Source: Azolla caroliniana
Taxonomy: Eukaryota; Polypodiophyta
Direction: 5' to 3'
Assembly: GCA_043228905.1 (NCBI GenBank)
Contig: JBHGNT010000004.1
Location: 10,664,001 to 10,728,000 of the forward strand
DNA length: 64,000 bases
The position numbers were made by a program, and so were the translations under genes. Below, piece after piece: positions 19,054-30,927 of this stretch (position 1 is its first letter; each line of letters starts with the position of its first letter). The notes beneath the pieces are model-generated. The model ran no database searches. It was not told the DNA's origin and worked only from the letters and a program-made list of their open reading frames with translations.

Positions 19054-22000
19054 ATGGAAGGCGGCGGTAGTGGGCCTCCGGGCATGATGGTGTTGAACTC
19101 ACAGAACTACGCCGACTGGAAGATAAAGATGGAAGACCTTCTCATCGTCTGAGACCTGTATGAACCGATCGACAATGCCGAGATACCCAAGGGGGTAATA
19201 GAGTCGGAGTGGAAGCTTCTGAACCGGAAAGCCGTAGCAACGATCCGGCAATATGTCGATGTAAGTGTTCTGCAACATGTGGCGAACGATACGAACGCCT
19301 ATGAGATGTGGCAGAAGCTGTCCGGACTGTATGAGAGGAAGAATGCTCTGACCCGGACCTCCCTGATGAGGAAGATAGTGAATCTTAAGTACCGGGACGG
19401 CGAGAGCATGGTTGAACACGTCAGCACGTTCATGGGATTCGTGAACCAGCTTGCGGCGATCAAGTTCCCGTTGGATGACGCAATGCAAGCCATCATGCTG
19501 ATGTGTACCCTTCCGGAGAGCTGGGAGAACTTGGTAGTTACTCTCAGCACCTCCTGTAAGGAAGAGAACTTGTCTTTACAAACGGTAAAGACAAGTATTC
19601 TAAATGAAGAAGCGCGTCGGAGAGACAAAGAACCGGCCTCCGACTCGAAGGCGCTGCTTACCGAATCGGAACGGGGAAGACAACGGAACCGGAGTCCACA
19701 AAGACGGGAGAAGTCGGGGACACGGTCGCAGTCGAGGGGAAGACCTACATGCTTCTACTGTGGGAAGCCGGGGCACTTCCAGAAGAACTGTCGACATTTC
19801 CGGAAAGACAACGGAACCGACGGTACCGATTCGAAGAAGTCACCGGAGCGAAACGGTGCATACCGGGGAGCCACGGACCGGAGAGGTCCGGATCGGCGAG
19901 GGCAGGACCGGAAAGGAACGACGGCACTCGCGGCAAGTGAAGAAGAGATAATGCTCATTACCGAAGAGAGGGAGCTGAACCTTGCCGGTGAAGAGATGAC
20001 CTGGGTGGTCGATTCCGGAGCGTCGTTCCACCTGACCCCGGAGAAGAAATACTTCTCATCCTACACAGCCGGTGAGCACGGCTATGTCCGGATGGGAAAT
20101 GAAGGTACATGCCGGATTGCCGGCATAGGAGACGTGTGGCTGATGACATCAACCGGATGCAAGATGCTGCTGAAGGATGTTCGACACGTTCCGGAGGTTC
20201 GATTGAACCTGATTTCGGCCGGGAGGCTAGACGATGAAGGCTACACGGGTAGCATCCGGAACGGTGTCATGAAGTTCAGCAAAGGGAGCCTGATAGTGGC
20301 TCGGGCCCGGAAGGTCAACACACTGTACCTTATGAATGCCTGGTTGTGTCCGGAGGAGTTGAACGTGGCAGCCGACGCTGCCGGTGAGCTGTGGCACAAG
20401 AGACTGTGCCACATGAGTGAGAAGGGGATGAAGAGGCTTGCAGAAGACAACCTTATTCCAGTGAAGCATGTGCACCTGGAGAAGTGCACCGATTGCCTGG
20501 CCGGTAAGCAGAACCGAACCTCCTTCCACTCAAGGCCACCGACGAGACGTAGCGCCACATTGGAGTTGGTGCACACTGACGTGTGTCAAGTAGAAACGAA
20601 GTCACATGGCGGAGCCTAGTACTTTGTGACATTCATTGATGACCACAGCCGGAAGCTATGGACGGCACCGTTGAAGACAAAGGACCAAGTGTTGTGCGTC
20701 TTCAAAGAACTCCACGCGAGAGTGGAAAGGGAATCCGGCAAGAAGCTGAAAGCGATACGAGCGGATAACGGAGGGGAATACCGGGGGCAGTTCAAGGAGT
20801 ACTGTCGCTCGAAGGGAATCCGGCTCGAGTTTACTGTGCCGAAGACGCCGGAACTGAACGGGCTGGCCGAGAGGATGAACCGGACCATAATGGAGAGGGT
20901 CCGGAGTATGCTGGCGCATGCGAAATTACCCAAGGGGTTTTGGGCTGAGGCAATGTCGATGGCGACGTATGTGATAAATAGATCACCCTCAGTACCTTTG
21001 GACGGAGACACGCCGCAGAAAGTGTGGACCGGTAAGGAAGTGTCCTACCGGCATCTGAAGGTGTTCGGGTGTCTCGCATACGTGCATGTGGCAAAGGACC
21101 GGAGAGGAAAGTTAGATCCAAAGAGCCGGCCATGCATATTCCTCGGTTACGGCGACGACGAGTTTGGCTACCGAGTATGGGACCCGGTCGACAAGAAGAT
21201 ATTCAGGAGTCGAGATATCATCTTCATGGAGGACAAGACACTCGCCGACTGGGAGTCGGAGAAGAAGATGAAGAGCTCCAAGTCGACCAGTGAGGATCAA
21301 CTTTACGAAGAGCAGTCCCGACCGGCAAGGGACCGGTTAGCACTCGAGGATCCGGCCGAAGACGGTGAAGAAACAGAACCGGCCGAGGAAGACGAAACTG
21401 ATACCGGAACCGGCCCCGATCCCGAAATGGATTCGGATGAAGAGGAATCGGAGGAGCCGGTTACCGAAGCTCCGGAACGGAGATATCCTCTAAGAGAGAG
21501 AAGGGCCCCCCGGAGATTTCCGGAACCAGAGCACGTGCTGCTAACCGACGAGGGGGAGCCGGAGAGTTTTGAAGAAGCAAAGCTTGACACCCATAGCCGC
21601 AGGTGGTTAAGTGCCATGCAGGAGGAGATGGATTCCCTGCATGAGAACCACACATATGAACTTGTGGAGTTGTCGAAAGGAAAGCGGGCACTTCGAAACA
21701 AGTGGGTGTTCAAGCTGAAACCGGGAGATGCCGGAAACCCCCCGAGATACAAAGCCAGGATCGTGGTGAAGGGGTTCCAGCAAAAGAAGGGCGTCGACTT
21801 CGACGAGATATTTGCCCCGGTAGTGAAGATGACCTCCATCCGGACGGTGCTGAGCATAGCGGCAAGCATGGACCTCGAGGTAGAACAGATGGACGTGAAG
21901 ACGGCATTCCTTCACGGTGACCTCGAAGAAGAGATCTACATGCAGCAACCGGAAGGATTCGAGAAGGAAGGGAAGGAGCACCTGGTATGCCGGTTGAAGA

Positions 22001-22333
22001 AGAGCCTTTACGGACTGAAGCAGGCTCCCCGGCAATGGTACCGGAAGTTCGACTCTTTCATGACCGACGAAGGGTACCACAAAACGCAGTCCGATCACTG
22101 CGTGTTTGTGAAGAAGTTCGAAGGAGGAGACTTTCTAATACTCCTCCTGTACGTGGACGACATGTTGATCGTCGGACGGGACCAGGTCAAGATACGGATG
22201 CTGAAGAAAGCGCTTCACCGAACCTTCTCAATGAAGGACCTGGGTCCGGCGAGGCAAATACTAGGGATGCACATCATCCGGGACCGGAAGAAGAAGCAGT
22301 TGTGGCTGTCACAGGAGAAGTACGTAACAAAGG
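19054..22333 (+). pseudogene. Copia E gag-pol, first part (two nonsense codons, cut by H)
   Basis: ATG at 19054 begins MEGGGSGPPGMMVLNSQNYADWK. The first stop is TGA at 19150-19152, where the H copy has Arg. The second is TAG at 20617-20619, where H has Gln (GGAQYFVTF). In between and after, everything is open. Present are gag, zinc knuckle CFYCGKPGHFQKNC (about 19752), protease VVDSGASFHLTP (about 20009), GAG-pre-integrase LWHKRLCHMSEKG, integrase (HTDVCQVE, RADNGGEY, GLAERMNR) and RT with YVDDMLIVG (about 22152). The frame stops at QEKYVTKV, where H is inserted after base 22333, and resumes at 27688. Confidence 0.95.
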
Positions 22334-22951
22334 TGTTGGGATTTGGGTCCCTTCGGATGGGATGGTCGGATGTCGGAAATGAATGCCGACGAGCCCGGTT
22401 TCGGTTTCGGATCCGGATGACGAAGACCCCGGCTTCGGTGCCGGATGACGAATGTACCCGGAGAGCGATCCGGATGCAGGGACATATCCGTGAATATGTT
22501 CGCTATGGGCCCCTGAGGCTATAGTTGTAAATAGCCCAAAGTCATATAAGTATAAATATGACTTAGGGCAAACAGTTTTACTGTTGCTACTCATTTTTCT
22601 GTTTTTCCACTCAAGAGGAGTGAAGAGAGAGCAGCCGTGAGAGAGAGAGAGAGATAGAGCGCGAGAGAGGAAGAGGTAGACGCCTCTGTGTATTTTCCGC
22701 TGCCTGTGGCGAGGACAGCGAGCTCAAGGTCGTCGCCTTGCAGCTCGCCATTGTATACTTCTCTGTATAGTATTGGTTTGGAGTCATGTACTCCCGTGGT
22801 TTTTCCCGTCTAGGGTTTTCCACGTTAATCCCTGTGTGCTCGCGCCTTTTTTTTTGTTTCTCCGTGTGGTTCCTATTTTCTGCTGCATTGATCCGCGATT
22901 AATCGGTTGTGGCCGAGTGGAGAAGGTGAATAGAAGTGTCGATTCTCAACA
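22334..22951 (+). repeat. 5' LTR of Copia H
   Basis: 618 bp, TGTTGGGATTTGGG to GATTCTCAACA. It carries GTATAAATATGACTT (TATA box) within the AGTCATAT/ATATGACTT inverted repeat (about 22540-22563), a GA run (about 22640-22653) and the CGTGG...CCACG motif (22795-22825). Confidence 0.95.
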
Positions 22952-22954
22952 ATC

Positions 22955-22966
22955 TGGTATCAGAGC
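22955..22966 (+). other. Primer binding site of Copia H
   Basis: TGGTATCAGAGC, initiator tRNA-Met type, three bases after the 5' LTR. Confidence 0.92.
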
Positions 22967-22981
22967 GAGCTGTTGCAGAAA

Positions 22982-25900
22982 ATGGAAGGCGGCGGCAGCG
23001 GGCAGCCGGGGATGATGGTGCTGAATGCGCAGAATTACGCCGACTGGAAGATCAAGATGGAGGATCTTCTGATTGTTCGGGACCTGTACGAACCGATTGA
23101 CAGGTCGGAAATACCGAAGGGGGTACTTGAGTCGGAGTGGAAGCTCCTGAACCGGAAAGCCGTAGCGACGATCCGACAATATGTCGATGTAAGCGTCCTA
23201 CAACACGTGGCGAATGACACCAACGCATATGAGATGTGGAAGAAGCTGTCGGGCCTCTACGAGAGGAAGAATGCGTTGAACCGGACCTCCCTGATGAGGA
23301 AGATAGTGAACCTCAAGTACTGGGACGGCGAGAGTATGGTTGAACACGTAAGCACGTTCATGGGATTCGTGAACCAGCTTGCGGCGATTAAGTTCCCGTT
23401 GGAGGATGCAATGCAAGCCATCATTCTGATGTGTACATTACCGGAAAGCTGGGAGAACTTGGTGGTGACTCTCAGCACCTCCTGCACCGAAGATAACCTG
23501 TCCTTACAAACGGTAAAGACAAGTATTTTGAACGAAGAAGCGCGTCGGAGAGATAAAGAACCGGCCTCCGACTCGAAGGCGCTGCTTACCGAATCGGATC
23601 GGGGAAGACAATGGAACCGGAGTCCGCAAAGACGGGAGAAGTCGGGGACCCGGTCGCAGTCAAGAGGAAGGCCCACATGCTTCCACTGTGGGAAGCCGGG
23701 GCACTTCCGAAAGAATTGTCGGCATTACCGAAAAGACAACGGAGCCGACGACACCGATTCGAAGAAGTCACCGGAGAGAAACGGTGCATACCGGGGAGCC
23801 ACGGACCGGAGAGGTTCGGATCGGCGAGGGCAGGACCGGAAAGGAACAACGGCACTCGCGGCAAGTGAGGAAGAAATCATGCTCATCACCGAAGAAGGTG
23901 AACTAAACATTGCCGGCGATGAGACGACCTGGGTGGTCGATTCCGGAGCATCGTTCCACCTGACCCCGGAGAGAAGATACTTCTCATCCTACACAGCCGG
24001 TGAGCATGGCTGTGTTCGGATGGGAAATGAAGGTACGTGCCGGATTGCCGGCATAGGAGACGTGTGGTTGACAACCCCGACCGGATGCAAAATGCTGCTG
24101 AAGGATGTCCGACACGTTCCGGAGGTTCGATTGAACCTGATTTTGGCCGGTAGGCTGGACGATGAAGGCTACACAGGTAGCATCCGGAACGGCGTAATGA
24201 AGTTCAGCAAAGGGAGCCTGATAGTGGCTCGGGCCCGGAAAGACAACACACTGTACCTGATGAATGCCCGGCTATGTCCGGAAGAGCTGAATGTGGCAGC
24301 CGACACTGCCGGTGAGCTGTAGCACAAAAGACTGTGCCACATGAGCGAGAAGGGGATGAAGAGGCTTGCAGAAGACAACCTTATTCCAGTGAAGCATGTG
24401 CACCTGGAGAAGTGCACCGATTGCCTGGCCGGTAAGCAGAACCGAACCTCCTTCCACTCAAGGCCACCGACGAGACGTAGCGCACCATTGGAGTTGGTGC
24501 ACACTGATGTGTGTCAGGTAGAAACGAAGTCACATGGCGGAGCCCAGTACTTCGTAACATTCATTGATGATCACAGCCGGAAGCTGTGGACGGCACCGTT
24601 GAAGACAAAGGACCAAGTGTTGTGCGTCTTCAAAGAACTCCACGCGAGAGTGGAAAGGGAATCCGGCAAGAAGCTGAAAGCGATACGAGCGGATAACGGA
24701 GGGGAATACCGGGGGCAGTTCGAGGAGTACTGTCGCTCGAAGGGAATCCGGCTCGAGTTTACTGTGCCGAAGACGCCGGAACTGAACGGGCTGGCCGAGA
24801 GGATGAACCGGACCATAATGGAGAGGGTCCGGAGTATGCTGGCGCATGCAAAATTACCCAAGGGGTTTTGGGCTGAGGCAATGTCGACGGCGACATACGT
24901 GATAAACAGATCACCCTCAGTACCTTTGGAAGGAGACACGCCGCAGAGAGTGTGGACCGGTAGGGAAGTATCCTACCGGCATCTGAAGGTGTTCGGGTGT
25001 CTCGCATACGTGCATGTGGCAAAGGACCGGAGAGGAAAGCTAGATCCAAAGACCCGGCCATGCATATTCCTCGGTTATGGCGACGACGAGTTCGGCTACC
25101 GAGTATGGGACCCGGTCGACAAGAAGATATTCAGGAGTCGAGACATCATCTTCATGGAGGACAAGACACTCGCCGACTGGGAGTCGGAGAAGAAGATGAA
25201 GAGCTCCAAGTCGACCGGTGAGGATCAACTCTACGAGGAGCAGTCCCGACCGGCAAGGGACCGGTTAGCACTCGAGGATCCGGCCGAAGACGGTGAAGAA
25301 ACAGAACCGGCCGAAGAAGATGAAAATGATACCGGAACCGGCCCCGATCCCGAAATGGATTCGGATGAAGAAGAATCGGAAGAACCGGCTACCGAAGCTC
25401 CGGAACGGAGATACCCTCTAAGAGAGAGAAGGGCCCCCCGGAGATTTCCGGAACCAGAGCACGTGTTGCTAACCGACGAGGGGGAGCCGGAGAGCTTTGA
25501 AGAAGCAAAGCATGACACCCAGAGCCGCAGGTGGTTGAGTGCCATGCAGGACGAGATGGATTCCCTGCATGAGAACCACACATATGAACTTGTGGAGTTG
25601 CCGAAAGGAAAGCGGGCACTTCGAAACAAGTGGGTGTTCAAGCTGAAACCGGGAGATGCCGGAAACCCCCCGAGATACAAAGCTAGGATCGTGGTGAAGG
25701 GGTTTCAGCAGAAGAAGGGCGTCGACTTCGACGAGATATTTGCCCCGGTAGTGAAGATGACCTCCATCCGGACGGTGCTGAGCATAGCGGCAAGCATGGA
25801 CCTCGAGGTAGAACAGATGGACGTGAAGACGGCATTCCTTCACGGTGACCTCGATGAAGAGATCTACATGCAGCAACCGGAAGGATTCGAGAAGAAAGGG

Positions 25901-27055
25901 AAGGAGCACCTGGTATGCCGATTGAAGAAGAGCCTTTACGAACTGAAGCAGGCTCCCCGGCAATGGTACCGGAAGTTCGACTCCTTCATGACTGACGAAG
26001 GGTACCTCAAAACGCAGTCCGACCACTGCGTGTTTGTGAAGAAGTTCGAAGGAGGAGACTTTCTAATACTCCTCCTGTACGTGGACGACATGTTGATCGT
26101 CGGACGGGACCAGGTCAAGATACGGATGCTGAAGAAGGCTCTTCACCGAACCTTCTCAATGAAGGACCTGGGTCCGGCGAGACAAATACTAGGGATGCAC
26201 ATCATCCGGAACCGGAAGAAGAAGCAGTTGTGGCTGTCACAGGAGAAGTACGTGACAAAGGTGCTTCACCGGTTCAACATGTCGGAAGCAAGACCGGTCG
26301 GATCGACCCTCCCGGCAAACTGCAAGCTGTCCAGCAAGCAAAGTCCCAAGACAAAGGCTGAAAAGGAGGATATGATGAAAGTGCCGTATGCCTCAGCCGT
26401 CGGGAGCTTGATGTACGCCATGGTGTGTACGAGACCGGACATAGGATATGCAGTCGGAGTGGTGAGCCGGTACATGAGCAATCCCGGCAAAGAGCATTGG
26501 AACGCGGCCAAGTGGATACTCCGATACCTGAAGGGCACAGCAAACGTGTGCCTCCGATTCGGTTCCGGTAAGCCCGAACTCGAAGGCTTCACCGATTCGG
26601 ATATGTCGGCTGATGCAGATACCAGCCGGTCCACATCAGGGTATGTGATGACGTATGCAGGGGGAGCTGTTTCGTGGCAGTCGAGGCTGCAGAAGACGGT
26701 TGCGTTGTCAACCACGGAGGCGGAGTACATGGCAGCTGTTGAAGCCGGCAAGGAAATAATATGGATGAAGGACTTCATTAGAGAGCTCGGTATCCGGCAG
26801 GAGGAGTACCGACTCTACTGCGACAGTCAGAGTGCAATCCACCTTGCGAAGAACGCGGCCTATCACTCCCGGACGAAGCACATCCAGCGAAGATATCACT
26901 GGATCCGGGAAAGGATAGAAGACAAGGAGTTCGTGCTGACAAAGATCCACACGGACGAGAATGGGTCGGATATGCTGACCAAGGTGCTCACATCCGACAA
27001 GCTGGAAGCATGCCGGAAGAGGATCGGATTGGAAAGACATCCCATGCCGAAGTGA
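22982..27055 (+). pseudogene. Copia H gag-pol, one nonsense codon (Trp447 to stop)
   Basis: ATG at 22982, 1357 codons to the natural stop at 27053-27055. Order: gag (residues 1-220), zinc knuckle CFHCGKPGHFRKNC (233-246), aspartic protease with catalytic Asp320 (VVDSGASFH), GAG-pre-integrase, integrase core with D509, D571 and E606, acidic linker ending YPLRERRAPRRF, RT with YVDD at 1033-1036, and RNase H (SDMSAD, TEAEYMA, CDSQSAIHLAKN). The only defect seen is TAG at 24320-24322 in place of the TGG found in E (GELWHKRL), which cuts gag-protease from integrase-RT. One reversion-like G/A change separates it from an open frame. The polyprotein would work in virus-like particles in the cytoplasm, and integrase in the nucleus. 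Confidence 0.96.
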
Positions 27056-27065
27056 AGGGGGAGTT

Positions 27066-27682
27066 TGTTGGGATTTCGGTCCCTTCGGATGGGATGGTCG
27101 GATGTCGGAAATGAATGCCGACGAGCCCGGTTTCGGTTTCGGATCCGGATGACGAAGACCCCGGCTTCGGTGCCGGATGACGAATGTACCCGGAGAGCGA
27201 TCCGGATGCAGGGACATATCCGTGAATATGTTCGCTATGGGCCCCTGAGGCTATAGTTGTAAATAGCCCAAAGTCATATAAGTATAAATATGACTTAGGG
27301 CAAACAGTTTTACTGTTGCTACTCATTTTTCTGTTTTTCCACTCAAGAGGAGTGAAGAGAGAGCAGCCGTGAGAGAGAGAGAGAGATAGAGCGCGAGAGA
27401 GGAAGAGGTAGACGCCTCTGTGTATTTTCCGCCGCCTGTGGCGAGGACAGCGAGCTCAAGGTCGTCGCCTTGCAGCTCGCCATTGTATACTTCTCTGTAT
27501 AGTATTGGTTTGGAGTCTTGTACTCCCGTGGTTTTTCCCGGCTAGGGTTTTCCACGTTAATCCCTGTGTGCTCGCGCCTTTTTTTTGTTTCTCCGTGTGG
27601 TTCCTATTTTCTGCTGCATTGATCCGCGATTAATCGGTTGTGGCCGAGTGGAGAAGGTGAATAGAAGTGTCGATTCCCAACA
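27066..27682 (+). repeat. 3' LTR of Copia H
   Basis: 617 bp, starting after AAGGGGGAGTT and ending GATTCCCAACA. Nearly identical to 22334-22951. Confidence 0.95.
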
Positions 27683-27687
27683 AAAGG

Positions 27688-28481
27688 TGCTTCACCGGTT
27701 CAACATGTCGGAAGCAAGACCGGTCGGGTCAACCCTCCCGGCAAACTGCAACCTGTCCAGCAAGCAAAGCCCCAAGACAAAGGCCGAGAAGGAGGACATG
27801 ATGAAAGTGCCATATGCCTCTGCCGTCGGAAGATTGATGTACGCAATGGTGTGTACAAGACCGGACATAGGATATGCAGTCGGAGTGGTGAGCCGGTACA
27901 TGAGCAATCCCGGCAAAGAGCACTGGAACGCGGTCAAGTGGATACTCCGATACCTGAAGGGCACGGCAAACGTGTGCCTCCGATTCGGCTCCGGTAAGCC
28001 CGAACTCGACGGCTTTACCGATTCAGATATGTCGGCTGATGCAGATACCAGCCGGTCCACATCAGGGTATGTGATGACGTATGCAGGGGGAGCTGTTTCG
28101 TGGCAGTCGAGGCTGCAGAAGACGGTTGCGTTGTCGACCACGGAGGCGGAGTACATGGCGGCTGTTGAAGCCGGCAAGGAAATAATATGGATGAAGGACT
28201 TCATTAGAGAGCTCGGTATCCGGCAGGAGGAGTACCGACTCTACTGCGACAGTCAGAGTGCCATCCACCTTGCAAAGAACGCGGCCTATCACTCCCGGAC
28301 GAAGCACATCCAGCGAAGATATCACTGGATCCGGGAAAGGATAGAAGACAAGGAGTTCGTGCTGACGAAGATCCACACGGACGAGAACGGGTCAGATATG
28401 CTGACCAAGGTGCTCACACCCGACAAGCTGGAAGCGTGCCGGAAGAGGGTCGGACTGGAAAGACATCCCATGCCGAAGTGA
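27688..28481 (+). pseudogene. Copia E gag-pol, last part (RT end and RNase H)
   Basis: Continues E after H: LHRFNMSEARPVGST, then RNase H with GFTDSDMSAD, TEAEYMAAVEAG, CDSQSAIHLAKNAAYH and a final RHPMPK with stop at 28479-28481. No internal stop. A longer open frame from 27585 merely joins LTR sequence of H to this domain and is not a gene. Confidence 0.93.
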
Positions 28482-28491
28482 AGGGGGAGTT

Positions 28492-28772
28492 TGTTGGGAT
28501 TACGGTCCCTCCGGATGGGATGGTCGGATGTCCGGGAATCGATGATGAAGACCCCGGCTACAGAGCCGGATGATGAAGACCCCGGCTACGGAGCCGGATG
28601 ACGGATGTACCCGGAGAGAGATCCGGATGCGGGGACATATTTGTGAATATGTTTGCCAAGGGCCCTTGAGGCTATATTTGTAAATAGCCCGTAAGTCATA
28701 TGTGTATAAATGTGACTTAGGGCAAACAGTTGTTGTTGTTGCTCATTTTTCTTGTTTGCGAAGTGAGAGCAG

Positions 28773-28805
<33 letters not shown>

Positions 28806-29068
28806 GAAGAGGTCGTTGCCTCTGTGTATTACCGCCGCCTGTGGCGAAGACAGTGAGCTCAAGGTTGTTGCCTTGTAGCTTCACCATTGTACATCTCTGT
28901 TTATAGTGATAGTTGGAGTTTGAGGACTCCCGTGGTTTTTCCCATTTAGGGTTTTCCACGTAAAACATCCTGTGTACCTTTCTCTCTGTTGTCTTCGTGC
29001 ATTTTGTATTTCCTGTTTTCTGTGAGTTGATCCTATTCCTCGGTGGTGGCCGAGCGCTGTGTTCAACA
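28492..29068 (+). repeat. 3' LTR of Copia E
   Basis: 577 bp, 50 bp shorter than the 5' LTR. It has two instead of four 28-bp units (28541-28596) and a GA run longer by six bases. It ends GTGTTCAACA before the CTACT TSD. Confidence 0.94.
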
Positions 29069-29073
29069 CTACT

Positions 29074-29152
29074 TTGTAATCAAGATCGGTTAATCTCCTT
29101 TGTAATATACATCATCTTGAGTATTCTATTGTTTTTTCAAATCTATCTATCT

Positions 29153-29197
<45 letters not shown>

Positions 29198-29262
29198 CAC
29201 ACACTCACAACACATATCTCTAGTCTATTCCGTTGCACAAGAACCACCATCGATTCTTTACA
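29074..29262 (+). repeat. 5' LTR of Copia D, third piece
   Basis: TTGTAATCAAGATCGG to GATTCTTTACA, with a (CT)n run at about 29155-29193. It matches the end of the 3' LTR (48354-48541). Confidence 0.9.
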
Positions 29263-29274
29263 TGGTATCAGAGC
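29263..29274 (+). other. Primer binding site of Copia D
   Basis: TGGTATCAGAGC directly abuts the LTR end (no spacer). Confidence 0.9.
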
Positions 29275-29417
29275 AGTTTGGTAGCTTGATCTTGCCCATC
29301 TACGTGTGTTGAGCTCTACGCCGACGTTCAAGAAGAACCGGCTCATCGCTATCATAGTGCGACTACATAGCTCGTATTCAAGAGAGAAGAAGAAGGAAGA
29401 AATCTACATCGAACACC

Positions 29418-29811
29418 ATGAATATTCAAGTGGGGAGCGCTCTCCCTAGCGAGAATGTGGACCGAAACAACTTCGCATCTTGGGAGTACAAGATGCATCA
29501 ATACCTCGCCGGTCAAGGCTATTGGAGCTACATCAAAGGAGCACAAGAAAACCGGCCCGACCCGAAAGATGCCGACGATGCAACATGGGAGCAAGCGGCG
29601 AGTCAAGTAATGTATTGCTTGGCGACATGTGTTCATGACCACATGCTCGGCTACATTCGAGAAGCCACAACGCCAAAGGAAGCATGGGAGAATCTAAGGA
29701 AGATATTTGCCACCAATACAATGGCACGAAAGCTTCAACTCCTCCGAGAGTTGAACAACATCCAACAATGGGACATGTCCATCACAAGCTACACCTTGAG
29801 GATCAAGGAGC
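29418..29811 (+). pseudogene. Copia D gag, N-terminal part
   Basis: ATG at 29418 (MNIQVGSALPSENVDRNNFASWEYKM). Open to RIKEL, where Gypsy I is inserted at 29811/29812. The frame continues exactly at 44396 with LRDSLGSINVNVDDD. The TPKEAWENLRKIFATNT block is typical of the gag polypeptide of plant Copia elements. Confidence 0.9.
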
Positions 29812-30604
29812 TATTGTCCAGAGGACAGAAATGTAAAATTAGCAAATTAGCAAATGGCGGTAGTGTAACCGAGTAGGAATGAACGCCAGTGAGCGCCGAG
29901 TCCGAGTATCAGGGGCCACCGATGGCTCGGCTGTGTATTAGGGGAAACGTTATTTAAACGAGGTCCAGTACCTGAGAGGTGAAGGGGAGAGAATATAGGC
30001 GGAAGCACTAGCTTAGTCCATCGTAACTAGATAATCCTGTAAGGTCACCGGCCGTAGGCCGTGTTCTGTAATCCTTTTTCTGTCGCAGCAATATATCTTA
30101 TTTGTGCCCATTTTGCTCCATGTGTTTGTGCTTTGGTTCATACTTATGATTTCAGCGCCGCCCACGCCTGTCAAGATCTCACTAGTGTTTTATCTCTGAT
30201 CATTTTCTCCCTCACGACGCCTCTGTTACGAGCCTTCACGTACCACGCCCTTGAATACCAATAGCCGCAGATCTATCGAAGGTGTTCACCCAAAGGAACG
30301 GGTAACACAATTTGGCACGTCGTAACTAGATAATCCTGTAAGGTTACCGGCCGTAGGCCGTGTTTTGTAATCCTTTTTCTGTCGCAGCAATATATCTGAT
30401 TTGTGCCCATTTTGCTCCATGTGTCTATGCTTTGGTTCATACTTATGATTTCAGCGCCGCCCACGCCTATCAAGATCTCGCTAGTGTTTTATCTCTGATC
30501 ATTTTCTCCCTAACGACGCCTCTTACGAGCCTTCACGTACCACACCCTTGAATACCGATAGCTGCAAATCTATCGAAGGTGTTCACCCAAAGGAACGGGT
30601 AACA
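29812..30604 (+). repeat. 5' LTR of Gypsy I with tandem duplication
   Basis: Starts TATTGTCCAGAGGAC (the first G of TG mutated to A) and ends CGGGTAACA. The block 30021-30319 is repeated at 30320-30616 (period about 299). The first copy includes the LTR end plus the first bases of the primer site (CAATTTGGCAC), so the element has R-U5 plus part of the primer site twice. The 3' LTR has one copy. Confidence 0.9.
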
Positions 30605-30608
30605 CAAT

Positions 30609-30622
30609 TTGGCATGCCCGGT
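30609..30622 (+). other. Primer binding site of Gypsy I (tRNA-Arg-like)
   Basis: TTGGCATGCCCGG, four to five bases after the LTR. It is complementary to a tRNA 3' end of the form CCGGGCRTGCCA. Over about 13 nt it agrees with the primer site of B and with the acceptor GCGCCCG of the tRNA-Arg-like sequence there. Confidence 0.7.
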
Positions 30623-30927
30623 TACAGTTGTGAGTGCACAGCGAACTTCGTTGAAGGTAACCACCAGTCGCCGTTACGGCGCCCTCTCGCACCACGAGGT
30701 CTCGGCCACCTGCCCGACGCCCTGAGCCAGTCGAAGGAACTTCCGACTCAGCGGTCACTGACCAATCCTTTCCCGAGCAATCGGAGGCTTCCCCAGTGCA
30801 ATCCTCGCCACCGGACACTCGATCGCGAGTTGATTCACCACCAAAACCCCTGCCGAGCCCTTCGGAGGTCAATCAACCGTAACTAAACCCTTTTCCGGTG
30901 CTACCAGAAGACCCAGAGTACGACATC

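Larger units (their letters stand above)
22334..27682 (+). mobile_element. Copia element H, near-intact, inserted in E
   Basis: Perfect TSD AAAGG (22329-22333 and 27683-27687). The 5' LTR is 22334-22951, primer site 22955-22966, gag-pol 22982-27055, polypurine tract AAGGGGGAGTT (27055-27065) and 3' LTR 27066-27682. By eye the LTRs differ at about six places in 617 bp, so insertion is recent. The protein is almost the same as that of E, so a family member landed inside another. The single nonsense codon is the only visible coding defect. Confidence 0.96.
18396..29068 (+). mobile_element. Copia element E, inserted in 5' LTR of D; contains H
   Basis: Perfect TSD CTACT (18391-18395 and 29069-29073). 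The 5' LTR is 18396-19022, the primer site 19026-19037, gag-pol 19054-22333 plus 27688-28481, the polypurine tract 28481-28491 and the 3' LTR 28492-29068. Element H (a close relative) sits in its RNase H-proximal RT region with TSD AAAGG. Apart from H the coding region has only two nonsense changes, so E is fairly young. Confidence 0.95.

Noticed and set aside
21303-21869. Long open frames antisense to Copia pol regions (also 1472-1888, 10503-11288, 21607-22098, 25231-25680, 26266-26778)
   Set aside because: They are low-complexity or mirror images of well-supported plus-strand pol domains, and recur wherever the same family is present.
20626-22524. Frame continuing from E pol beyond 22333
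   Set aside because: The last part is LTR of H read in frame by chance; E resumes at 27688.
27585-28481. Open frame that starts in LTR sequence and runs into RNase H, looking like a short fusion gene
   Set aside because: The first part is the 3' LTR of H; the real unit is E gag-pol resuming after the insertion.
29155-29193. CT/GA microsatellites (also near 1570, 7563, 14077, 18737, 28780, 32263, 37450, 48445) as separate features
   Set aside because: They are ordinary parts of the LTR leader regions and prone to slippage; noted within the LTR entries.
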